NCBI RefSeq assembly: GCF_007625205.1
Contig: NZ_VMNI01000003.1
Location: 186,001 to 250,000 of the forward strand
Source of the DNA: Denitromonas ohlonensis
Lineage (GTDB): Bacteria > Pseudomonadota > Gammaproteobacteria > Burkholderiales > Rhodocyclaceae
DNA length: 64,000 bases
Reading direction: 5' to 3'
Shown here one piece after another: positions 27,712 to 35,179 of the stretch. Position 1 is the first letter of the stretch, and each line of letters starts with the position of its first letter. The notes beneath the pieces were generated by a model, which saw only the letters and a list, made by a program, of their open reading frames with translations, searched no databases and was not told the DNA's origin. The position numbers were made by a program, and so were the translations under genes.

Positions 27712-29165
27712 GATCTTGCCTCTTTGGGGTTGTAGAACAGCGGTGCGTCGTCCTTGAGCAACAGCACAGGGCTGGTGAAGGGCGCGAGCCGTTCCAGAAA
27801 ATCGAGCGCCTCGAGCATGGGCGCATTCTTGAAAAAGCGGGCGTAGGGCTGCTCCATCCACAGCTGATCGGTGAAGGCGTACAGCTCGTAAGGCGTATCG
27901 CCCACACGATCGGTATTGCGGTCAAAGCCTTGGTAATCGTCCCAGTAGTTGCCGTGCCACTTGCTCTTGGTGGCGGCGCCGGCACCGCCGACGGCGATCT
28001 GCGACAGATTGCCTTCGAAGACGTTGCCGCTCACCTCGGTACCGCCGATGTCGGAGGTGAACTGAATGCCGATGCCGTTGTAGGCGATACGGTTGCCGCG
28101 GATGGTTACGGTGCTGTCGGGCTCAAAGGGCGAGATGTCACTGCCGATACCGACTGCGCAGTAGATGATCTCGTTGCCTTCGATAATCACATCCGAGGCT
28201 TCCTTCATGCCGACCGCCATGCCGGTGGCGCCATTGGCCTGCGAAATGACGTTGTTGCGGATGGTCGAGTAGCCGGCATACATGACGTATACGCCCACCG
28301 AGTTTTCGTAGTACTTGTTGCCCTCCACCAGATTGCGGTTGGCGAACATGAAGTGCAGCGAGTAGCGGGAGCGTCGGCCGAGGTTGTTGCGGAAGATGTT
28401 GTCGTTCGAGTACCAGGCCACCACGTCACGTGAATCGACAACCTCGTTGCCCTCCACCAGATTGTGATGGCTCGACCACAGCCGGATACCGTCGCCTCGC
28501 AGACCCAGCTCAGCGGGCTTGGAGCTGATGTAGCTATTGCGCAGGGTGTTGTGGTTCGCTTGCTTGAGATCGACCCCAAACAGGCAATCATCCATCCGGA
28601 TCGATTCGAACAGGCCGTGCTGGCCGCGCACATTCAGACAGGCGTCGTCCGAGTCGTGCGACCCGCCAGAGCCGGTCAGGTGCAGCCCTCGCAAGGTCAC
28701 GCCCGCCGCCTGCACGACCATCACGGTACCGCTGCCGCCACCATGAATCACGACCTTGCCATCGCCTTCGATGGTGAGCGTCTTGTCGACCAGCACCGGG
28801 CCGGCGTAGTCGCCGGGCGGCACCTTGAGCACACTGCCGACCGGCGCCGCATCCACCAGGGTCTGGAACCAGGGCATGTCGGTGCGATTGGGCGCGGTCG
28901 GCTTGGGCGCCGGCCGGCTGGAATCGCCCCAGGAGTCGGCAGCCGATTCGCTCGGCGCCTCTTTTTCCATGCCGGCGCCAGGAAACGCCACCCGGGGATC
29001 AAACGGCTCGGCCGGCCCCGCCTTGGGCGCCTCTCCGGCCGCCTTCAGGCCCGAGGCCTTGAGTTTGTCGAGAATCGAATCGACATCGGCCAGGGCGATG
29101 GTTTGCGGGAACAGCGAACCAGCGAGCACCGCGACAACCGGCAAAAGCCGCGCCAGGGTTTTCAC
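27708..29165 (-). CDS. nosD: NosD, periplasmic beta-helix protein for NosZ maturation
   Basis: This 485-residue protein has a signal peptide (MKTLARLLPVVAVLAGSLFPQTIALA) and a linker rich in Pro and Ala. A right-handed parallel beta-helix made of PbH1 repeats follows (for example NLVEGNKYYENSVGVYVMY, IIEGNEIIYCAVGIG). NosD receives copper and sulfur and inserts them into NosZ together with NosFY. The GTG start overlaps the nosB stop. Confidence 0.94.
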   Translation of the reverse strand: MKTLARLLPVVAVLAGSLFPQTIALADVDSILDKLKASGLKAAGEAPKAGPAEPFDPRVAFPGAGMEKEAPSESAADSWGDSSRPAPKPTAPNRTDMPWFQTLVDAAPVGSVLKVPPGDYAGPVLVDKTLTIEGDGKVVIHGGGSGTVMVVQAAGVTLRGLHLTGSGGSHDSDDACLNVRGQHGLFESIRMDDCLFGVDLKQANHNTLRNSYISSKPAELGLRGDGIRLWSSHHNLVEGNEVVDSRDVVAWYSNDNIFRNNLGRRSRYSLHFMFANRNLVEGNKYYENSVGVYVMYAGYSTIRNNVISQANGATGMAVGMKEASDVIIEGNEIIYCAVGIGSDISPFEPDSTVTIRGNRIAYNGIGIQFTSDIGGTEVSGNVFEGNLSQIAVGGAGAATKSKWHGNYWDDYQGFDRNTDRVGDTPYELYAFTDQLWMEQPYARFFKNAPMLEALDFLERLAPFTSPVLLLKDDAPLFYNPKEARS

Positions 29166-30172
29166 TCGGCCGTCCCCTCTCGCATCTGCTTGCGACGCAG
29201 CAGCGTGGCCAGCAACAGGCACAGGCTCATGATCACCACCAGCAGATAGCCCCAGTAGGGATAGGAATAGGTAGAGAACTGCGCCACCTTACCCACGCCG
29301 AACACCGTCGGCATGAAGGGTTTGACGGTAAATGCGCCCCACGGGTGCAGGTTGTGGCCGAAGAACCACAGCCAGCCCGCGTAGTCGATGACGAAGAAGA
29401 TCGGCAGGAGCGCAGGCACAAAGGCCAGCAGCAAGGAAAAGCCACGGATCTTCCAGACACCGACCCACACCACGGCCATCGCCGCCATCAGGCCCACCGC
29501 CACGCCAGTGGTCACACTCTTGAGCATGCTGCCCCACTCGGCAATGCGCTCGGGTTCATTGAAGAACGCACCGGCCTCGCCCATGTAGTACTCGGCGTAG
29601 GACTGCAGCTTGCCCATCACGAACAGCTCGCCGACCATCCAGGCGGCGACCGCGGCGAAACCGATGGCCATCACGGTCAGGCGCGCCTTGCGTTTGGCCA
29701 TCGCGAAGCCGAGCAGCATCACCCCGAAGAAACCGAAGATGTAGCGCGACACCTGCCGCTCGACGGGCGCGCCGATGCCGATCGGGTGCATGCCGACGTA
29801 GTGGTTGATGGTGTTCATCTCGTGCACGCAGTCGAGGGCCTCGGCGTTCTTATTGACGTCGGTCTTCTGCTTTTTCTGGGCTTCGAGAATCGGGTTGTAG
29901 CGCTCTTTCTGGGAGCCGAGGTCTTCCTGGAAGGTCTCGGTCATCAGACGGCTGGTTTTCGGTGCCGTGCTGCAGCCGTTCTCCACGCCGGTAAAGCTGA
30001 AGTGGATGCGGATACCATCGGGAAAGGCGTCTTCCGGGTAGTTGGGCGCGGTCAGCGCGACCCACCAGGTCGGCGAAAAATAGGCGCCGATCATCAGCAC
30101 CAGAGCGATCAGGGTCAATCCGCGCACGATCAGCGATTGCTTGCTCGCAGCGGCAGTGTTTTGGGGTTGCAT
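29162..30172 (-). CDS. nosB: NosB-like polytopic membrane protein of clade II nos clusters
   Basis: This 336-residue protein has about six membrane helices: one near residues 14-40, a roughly 100-residue loop with two cysteines (ENGCSTAPK, ALDCVHEMN), then five helices ending near residue 326. Clade II (Wolinella/Dechloromonas-type) clusters carry such a membrane protein, usually called NosB, whose function is unknown. Naming here rests on gene order and topology. It is 185 bp from the upstream cytochrome gene and overlaps nosD. Confidence 0.7.
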   Translation of the reverse strand: MQPQNTAAASKQSLIVRGLTLIALVLMIGAYFSPTWWVALTAPNYPEDAFPDGIRIHFSFTGVENGCSTAPKTSRLMTETFQEDLGSQKERYNPILEAQKKQKTDVNKNAEALDCVHEMNTINHYVGMHPIGIGAPVERQVSRYIFGFFGVMLLGFAMAKRKARLTVMAIGFAAVAAWMVGELFVMGKLQSYAEYYMGEAGAFFNEPERIAEWGSMLKSVTTGVAVGLMAAMAVVWVGVWKIRGFSLLLAFVPALLPIFFVIDYAGWLWFFGHNLHPWGAFTVKPFMPTVFGVGKVAQFSTYSYPYWGYLLVVIMSLCLLLATLLRRKQMREGTAE

Positions 30173-30315
30173 ACGTTCACCGTGTCGTTGGAAGTCCCGT
30201 CGCGGTGTGGTGCCAGCACCATGGACACAGTGCGCCCGATCGGGACGGGGTCCGTCCGGGCGCTTTCGGCGCCAATGATTATTGTTGTCGCGCGATCATT
30301 CATGTCGCGCTGAAC

Positions 30316-30348
30316 CCCGACACCGCGACCACCGGTCGCGATGTCGGG
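30316..30348 (-). terminator. Strong hairpin just after the diheme cytochrome gene
   Basis: The arms CCCGACACCGCGACC and GGTCGCGATGTCGGG pair at 14 of 15 positions around a 3-base loop, beginning about 10 bases after the cytochrome stop on the minus strand. No T-run follows, so it may be an mRNA-stabilising or partial attenuation structure that lowers expression of the nosBDGHFLY genes relative to the cytochrome. Confidence 0.5.
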
Positions 30349-30357
30349 AATGTAGCA

Positions 30358-31071
30358 TTACTTACACATGCTGCCCGGCATCTTCAGGCTGGACTGGTAA
30401 GCCGAAATCGCCACCAGATCCTTGTCCGAATACTTGGAGATGATTTTCACCATGTCCGGGTTGGCATTGCGGCGGTGACCGTCGCGAATTTCGGTCATCT
30501 GACGCAGCAGGTAGGCATAGTGCTGACCGGCGATCACCGGGTAGAACTTGTCCTTCACGCCCTCGCCGTTTTCGCCATGGCATTCCTGGCACTCTTTCTT
30601 GTACAGGGTGCGGCCCTTGGCGATCTGCAGCATCTTGTCGGCTTCGTCGTACTTGCCATGATCGACCGGCACGCACAGGCTTTCAATGTAGGCGGAGACG
30701 TCGGCCAGGTCCTGCGCGTCGGTCATGGTTGCGGCAAACGGATACATGGTCGGGTTGTCACGCAGGCCGGCGCGGATGTCGGCCATCTGCTTGATCAGCA
30801 CGGTCGAGTGCTGACCGGCCAGCTGCGGGAAGGTGCCGTCCGGACGGCCCGCGCCCGAGGGCAGGTGGCAGGCGCCACAGATCTCGTAGACTTCCTTGCC
30901 TTTTTTGACGTCGCCTTTCAGCGTCAGGGCTTCGTTCTTTTCGCCGCCCTCGGCGTTCCAGACATAGCCCTCGCCTTCGATACCGGTTTTCTTCGGTGCG
31001 GGGCCGCCGGCCGCCTGCACTGCGCCGACGGCAAATACGGCCAGCGACGCTGCAATCAAAAACTGTTTCAT
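30358..31071 (-). CDS. Diheme cytochrome c of the nos cluster
   Basis: This 237-residue periplasmic cytochrome has a signal peptide (MKQFLIAASLAVFAVGAVQA) and two haem sites, CGACHLPSG and CQECHGENG. Axial-Met and MxxI segments occur in each half. It is the first gene after a perfect TTGAT-N4-ATCAA box and probably carries electrons to NosZ. The ATG at 31071 is used because GGAGGG lies 9 bases upstream; an ATG 9 bases earlier would abut that site. In clade II clusters two c-type cytochromes commonly accompany nosZ. Confidence 0.88.
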   Translation of the reverse strand: MKQFLIAASLAVFAVGAVQAAGGPAPKKTGIEGEGYVWNAEGGEKNEALTLKGDVKKGKEVYEICGACHLPSGAGRPDGTFPQLAGQHSTVLIKQMADIRAGLRDNPTMYPFAATMTDAQDLADVSAYIESLCVPVDHGKYDEADKMLQIAKGRTLYKKECQECHGENGEGVKDKFYPVIAGQHYAYLLRQMTEIRDGHRRNANPDMVKIISKYSDKDLVAISAYQSSLKMPGSMCK

Positions 31072-31106
31072 GACTCTCATCCCTCCGAGGAGAATTAGTA
31101 ATCGCT

Positions 31107-31148
31107 AAAGTACGCGAACATTCGCAAGCGTACGTTGATACCCATCAA
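31107..31148 (-). promoter_or_regulatory. FNR/DNR-type class II promoter for the diheme cytochrome-nosBDGHFLY genes
   Basis: A perfect TTGAT-N4-ATCAA palindrome lies at 31135-31148. On the minus strand exactly 22 bases separate it from TACTTT (31112-31107). This matches class II FNR geometry, with the site centred at about -41.5 and the -10 element 22 bases on, giving a predicted transcription start near 31100. The site starts 64 bases upstream of the chosen ATG. Confidence 0.75.
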
Positions 31149-31233
31149 AAACTGCCCGCATGCGCCTGAAAGACAGACACCGTGGATCGGCCCGAAGGCC
31201 AATGCACGGTGCGGCACGAACAGCCGGAATCGC

Positions 31234-31545
31234 TCAGGGTGCCATTTTCGAGATGTAGTCGGCGAGCACCTTGATCTGTGCATCATCGACCAGGTGCATC
31301 ACACCCTTCATCGCAGCCGTCTGGCCGTTGTTGCGCTTGCCGCTCTTGATGTCGGCCATCTGCGCTTCAAGATAAGCGGCATTCTGACCAGCGATCTTCG
31401 GGTAGTTCGGCATCAGGGTTTTCTTGCCGTCGGCGCCATGACAGGCGGCGCAGGTCTTTGATGCGTAAAGCGCGGCGCCATCTTCGGCCAGCGCCGGCGT
31501 AGCCATCAGGCCGATCAATGCGGCGAATACTACTGCTTTCTTCAT
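31234..31545 (-). CDS. Monoheme cytochrome c, nos cluster
   Basis: This 103-residue protein has a signal peptide (MKKAVVFAALIGLMATPALA), one CAACHGADG haem site and an axial methionine probably in KGVMHLV, as in small class I (c5/c553-like) cytochromes. It sits between nosZ and the diheme cytochrome on the same strand, 80 bp after nosZ. It probably donates electrons to the CuA centre of NosZ. Transcription would need to pass the terminator-like hairpin after nosZ. Confidence 0.88.
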   Translation of the reverse strand: MKKAVVFAALIGLMATPALAEDGAALYASKTCAACHGADGKKTLMPNYPKIAGQNAAYLEAQMADIKSGKRNNGQTAAMKGVMHLVDDAQIKVLADYISKMAP

Positions 31546-31565
31546 GGGTATTCCCTCTCGTAAAT

Positions 31566-31600
31566 GAAAAACCGGGGAGCAATAAATATCACTCCCCGGT
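31566..31600 (-). terminator. Rho-independent terminator/attenuator after nosZ
   Basis: Reading the minus strand, arms ACCGGGGAG and CTCCCCGGT flank a 12-base AT-rich loop and are followed by a run of T residues, a textbook intrinsic terminator. It lies about 30 bp after the nosZ stop and before the monoheme cytochrome gene. It would give abundant nosZ message with limited read-through into the cytochrome. Confidence 0.82.
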
Positions 31601-31627
31601 CGGTACCGCTTTGGTTCAGGTCAAGAA

Positions 31628-33925
31628 TTACTCAACCTTCTTGGCGCCATTTTGCTCAAGGTAGGTCTTGGCACGCAGACCGAGGTCGGCGGCTTTCACC
31701 TGGTACTGCCACACCTGCTCGGCCCAGAGGTTAGCCTGGTCCCAGTCAGCGCCGCGAGCGGCATCTTCGTGCTTGGCCTTGGCTTCCTTGGTGCGGTTGA
31801 GCTGATCGACAGCGTCTTCCATCATGGCAACCACGTCCGGGAAGTCGGTGTAGTTAACACTGGTGATGTAGCCCACAACCTGGTCGATGACGACCTGGGT
31901 GTCTGCCACTTTCTTCAGCGTCTTCTTGTAGTCCTCTTCCGTATAGCCAGCACCCGCCAGCGAGGCGTCCTTCTCCGGCTTCCAGCCCTTCGGCTTGACC
32001 AGGAGATAGCCCTGCATTTCGAGGTGCAGCGCCGAGCAGAACTCGGTGCAGTAGTACGGATACACACCTTCCTTGTCGGCGGTGAACTTGACGGTGACCG
32101 TCTTGCCCGGCTCAACCGACGCATGCACGTTGAAGGTCGAGACGGTGAAGCCGTGGGTCTCGTCCTGCGCACGCTCGAGGTTGGTCAGGTGAACCGTGAC
32201 TTCGTCACCCTTCTCGACTTCGATGGTTTCCGGCGTGATGTGCGAGCGGATCAGCGTACCGAACACTTCGACCTTGTTGCCATTGCGGACGGTCTTTTCC
32301 TGACCGGCACGGACGGCACCCGGGTGCGGCTTGTCGGTGCGGCTATCGGTGCCGACCTTGTAGCGCACAGCAGGCTTCAGCTTGTCGGCCTTGATGGCGA
32401 CCACATAGTGCGGCTCACCCAGCGGCAGCGGCATGTCGTACAGCAACTGCATCTTGTCGTTGCTGATGTCGATGAGCTGGTGGTTCTGCGGATGCAGCGG
32501 GCCCACCGGGTTGAAGCGGTCGATCGACAGCTTGTTGAGGGCCACCAGATACTTGCCCTGCGGCGCCATCGTGTCGCCTTCCATGGTCATCAGGTGACCG
32601 ATGTTGTAGTGCACGCTGATCTTGTCGAGCACCTTGCCTTCGCAGTAGTTCCACTTGGCAACTTGCGAGTCCACATACAGCGAGGTGTAGGCTACGCAGT
32701 TCTTGGCGTCGTACTGGGTGTGCAGGGGGCCAAGGCCGAGTTCGACCTGGGTGTGCAGCGCATCCTTCATGGCGATCACGGGGATGCCGTACGGATCTTT
32801 CGATTCGAACTTGCCGGCCTTGATGGCGGCCATGATGTTCTCGAAGCTGTACACCGACACGTGCGTGTCGAGCTTGCCGGAGACGGTGATGAACTTGCCG
32901 TCAGGCGTCACGTCGACACCGTGCGGGGACTTGGGCTCGGGCACCAGGAAGAGCACGCCTTCCTTGACTGCCACTTCGATCGGCAGCACGTCGTGGCCGT
33001 TGATCTTGGTGGCTTTGCCGGCCTTGACCAGCTCGGCCGCCTTCTTCCAGTTGACCACGTGCATGTAGTCGGTGTCCTTGGCGGAACAACCGGCTTCATA
33101 CGGCGGACGACCCTTCTCGATACCACCGACATAACGCTCGGAGCAGAAAGAGTTGGTGAAGGACCAGCCCTCGGACGGGCCTTTACCCGCGTCGGACAAA
33201 TCCTGCGAATACGGCGGCAGCTCGAGCGAGAAGGACTCGTTCGGGACCAGACGGCCTTCGTGACGATCGAACTTCCAGTAGGTCACGCCACCACGATACT
33301 TGCTGTTGAACGAGGTCAGCGGCTCGAACTTCTGGTTGGCCAGCGGCGAGGCGTACTGCGCGGCTTCAATCACGTACTCGGTGTTCGGGGTAACGAAGGC
33401 GCCACCGTGCTCGGACTTGAAGATCGGGTTGACCACGATCTGCTTGGTTTCGAAGTCACGCAGGTCGATCACGGCGAGGCGCGGGTTGGCCTTGTCGTTG
33501 ATGAACAGGAACTGACCGTCGTACTGACCTTGCGTCTCGGAAATGGCCGGGTGGTGCGTATCGCCCCAGTTGATTTCCTTGCCGTCGATGTTGCCCTGAC
33601 GCAGCACGGCCTTCGAGTTCTCGTCGAAGCCATAGCCCTGCCACGGTTCCGGCGTAAACACGGCGATGTACTTGAGGATGCGCATGGACGGAATGCCATA
33701 CACAATGATCTGGCCAGACTGACCGCCCGAGCTGAACGCGAGGAATTCGTCGCGCTTGCCGGTCGGCACATAGGTTTTGGCCGCAGCCATAAGGTCTTGC
33801 TGGGACAGCCCACGGCGCTTCATGACGTCCTGCAGCGACTCGGCGGCAAATGCCGACGAGGTTGCTGCCAGACCGAAGCCAGCCGCAAGCGCCAGTCCAA
33901 CCGCCTGCTTGATACGGGTTTTCAT
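31628..33925 (-). CDS. nosZ: Nitrous oxide reductase, clade II (Sec-exported) NosZ
   Basis: This 765-residue periplasmic enzyme reduces N2O to N2. The signal peptide (MKTRIKQAVGLALAAGFGLAATSSAFA) lacks a twin-arginine motif, the mark of clade II NosZ. CuZ ligands include the His pair in GDTHHPAISETQ and histidines along the propeller (SEHGGAF, HGVDVTPDG). The C-terminal cupredoxin domain has the CuA motif CTEFCSALHLEM. No C-terminal haem domain is fused. The start follows GGGAGAG. An FNR-type box lies 116 bases upstream. Confidence 0.97.
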   Translation of the reverse strand: MKTRIKQAVGLALAAGFGLAATSSAFAAESLQDVMKRRGLSQQDLMAAAKTYVPTGKRDEFLAFSSGGQSGQIIVYGIPSMRILKYIAVFTPEPWQGYGFDENSKAVLRQGNIDGKEINWGDTHHPAISETQGQYDGQFLFINDKANPRLAVIDLRDFETKQIVVNPIFKSEHGGAFVTPNTEYVIEAAQYASPLANQKFEPLTSFNSKYRGGVTYWKFDRHEGRLVPNESFSLELPPYSQDLSDAGKGPSEGWSFTNSFCSERYVGGIEKGRPPYEAGCSAKDTDYMHVVNWKKAAELVKAGKATKINGHDVLPIEVAVKEGVLFLVPEPKSPHGVDVTPDGKFITVSGKLDTHVSVYSFENIMAAIKAGKFESKDPYGIPVIAMKDALHTQVELGLGPLHTQYDAKNCVAYTSLYVDSQVAKWNYCEGKVLDKISVHYNIGHLMTMEGDTMAPQGKYLVALNKLSIDRFNPVGPLHPQNHQLIDISNDKMQLLYDMPLPLGEPHYVVAIKADKLKPAVRYKVGTDSRTDKPHPGAVRAGQEKTVRNGNKVEVFGTLIRSHITPETIEVEKGDEVTVHLTNLERAQDETHGFTVSTFNVHASVEPGKTVTVKFTADKEGVYPYYCTEFCSALHLEMQGYLLVKPKGWKPEKDASLAGAGYTEEDYKKTLKKVADTQVVIDQVVGYITSVNYTDFPDVVAMMEDAVDQLNRTKEAKAKHEDAARGADWDQANLWAEQVWQYQVKAADLGLRAKTYLEQNGAKKVE

Positions 33926-34040
33926 ATTGTTCTCTCCCTGAACAGAAAGCTCGGATAAGGGCACAAACACGCCAATCGTCGCAAAAAAGTACACTGCGAT
34001 AATTTGCCGCACATGGTGCGCGCATCAGGTTTCCCTAACG

Positions 34041-34054
34041 TTGATGTTGATCAA
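34041..34054. promoter_or_regulatory. Perfect FNR/DNR box between nosZ and the divergent gene
   Basis: The site is TTGAT-GTTG-ATCAA. It lies 116 bases upstream of nosZ and 90 bases upstream of the divergent gene at 34144, so either or both could respond to oxygen limitation or NO. On the minus strand the hexamer 22 bases on is CACCAT (34018-34013), only a weak -10 match, in contrast to the other two boxes in the window. Confidence 0.8.
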
Positions 34055-34143
34055 GTTATGCGACGAAGTGCCGCACTTATGCTTGAAACCCCCGCCAAAT
34101 AAGGCGCGGCACGGATCAGGACACCTCCGCTGCCCCCCTTTTC

Positions 34144-34650
34144 ATGACCGAATCCTTGCGCTCCCTGACACCCAAACTGACCGCCCTCGGCGGTGTACTG
34201 GCCGCACTGGCAGCCGCCCTCTATGGCTGGCAAGTGTGGACGGCACCGCCCACCGAGGTGTTATTGCCGCGCTCAAGCTGCGACCTCAATGCCGGCGCAT
34301 GCGCACAAACGCTGCCCACCGGTGCGACGGTGCGCTTCGCCATCGGGCCGCAGCCGATCCCGGTCATGGAAGATCTCGATCTGAAGGCCGACTTCACCGG
34401 CAAGACGCCTGACCGCGTGGCCGTCGATCTGAACGGCACCACCATGAAAATGGCGGCCAATCAGCCGCAGCTGCAGCCCGTTGGCAACAACCGCTTTGAA
34501 GGCAAGACCGCGCTGTCGGTGTGCATTACCGGTGCCATGCAATGGCAGGCCGTACTGCAGGTCGACTACGGACGCACCCGTTATCTGCTGCCCTTTGTCT
34601 TCGACTCGGCGCACAGCGACGACACCGAGCTCGCCAAGCCGCTAAAATAG
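34144..34650 (+). CDS. Membrane-anchored periplasmic protein of unknown function
   Basis: This 168-residue protein has one N-terminal hydrophobic segment (TALGGVLAALAAALYGWQVW, about residues 13-32). An extracytoplasmic domain follows, containing SSCDLNAGACAQTLPTG and a late CITGAMQW segment. The three cysteines may form a disulfide plus a free thiol. I recognise no family. It is divergent from nosZ across the FNR box and 46 bp upstream of the PCuAC copper chaperone, so a role in copper delivery to NosZ or oxidases is a reasonable inference. Confidence 0.7.
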   Translation: MTESLRSLTPKLTALGGVLAALAAALYGWQVWTAPPTEVLLPRSSCDLNAGACAQTLPTGATVRFAIGPQPIPVMEDLDLKADFTGKTPDRVAVDLNGTTMKMAANQPQLQPVGNNRFEGKTALSVCITGAMQWQAVLQVDYGRTRYLLPFVFDSAHSDDTELAKPLK

Positions 34651-34696
34651 CCGCGTTTGCGCGACCCGCGCGCCCGCTCCCAACGAGACCTGCCCC

Positions 34697-35170
34697 ATGC
34701 GTTGCACCCCACTCCACCTCGCCACCGCACTGCTGGCCCTTGGCCTGCCCGCCCTTGCCCCGGCTGCCGGCATGGCCGATAGCGTGGCGATCGAAGACGC
34801 GCATGTCCGCCAGATGCCGCCGGCCGCGCCCAACACCGCCGCGTTTCTGACCGTCATCAACACCGCCGCCACACCGATCCGCCTGACCGGTGCGCGCAGC
34901 GAGGTGGCCAACACCGTGGAACTGCACGATCACATCCAGGATGGCGACATCCTGCGCATGCGCCGTATCGACGGCGTCGACATCCCCGCCGGCAGCCGTG
35001 CCGCGCTAGCGCCGGGCGGCAAACATGTGATGCTGATCGGCCTGAAGCAAGCCCTCAAGGCCGGCACCCAGGTGCAGCTCACCCTGCAATTCGCCGATGG
35101 CAGCGAGTATCCCCTCAGCGCCCCGGTCACCCCGATCCGCCCCGCCGCCATGCCCGGCATGAAGCACTGA
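34697..35170 (+). CDS. PCuAC-family periplasmic copper chaperone
   Basis: This 157-residue protein has a signal peptide (MRCTPLHLATALLALGLPALAPAAG). The cupredoxin-like domain carries the Cu(I) pattern: VELHDHIQDGDILRMRRID, then PGGKHVMLIGL. Family members load CuA of cytochrome oxidase, often with SCO. A late MPGMKH tail adds further His/Met ligands. Its position next to the nos cluster suggests it may also serve NosZ. Confidence 0.92.
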   Translation: MRCTPLHLATALLALGLPALAPAAGMADSVAIEDAHVRQMPPAAPNTAAFLTVINTAATPIRLTGARSEVANTVELHDHIQDGDILRMRRIDGVDIPAGSRAALAPGGKHVMLIGLKQALKAGTQVQLTLQFADGSEYPLSAPVTPIRPAAMPGMKH

Positions 35171-35179
35171 AGACACGAC

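Noticed and set aside
31652-33958. 768-residue open frame antisense to nosZ
   Set aside because: It is an artefact of high GC and codon use in nosZ; it has no recognisable domain and no ribosome binding site, and nosZ itself is certain.
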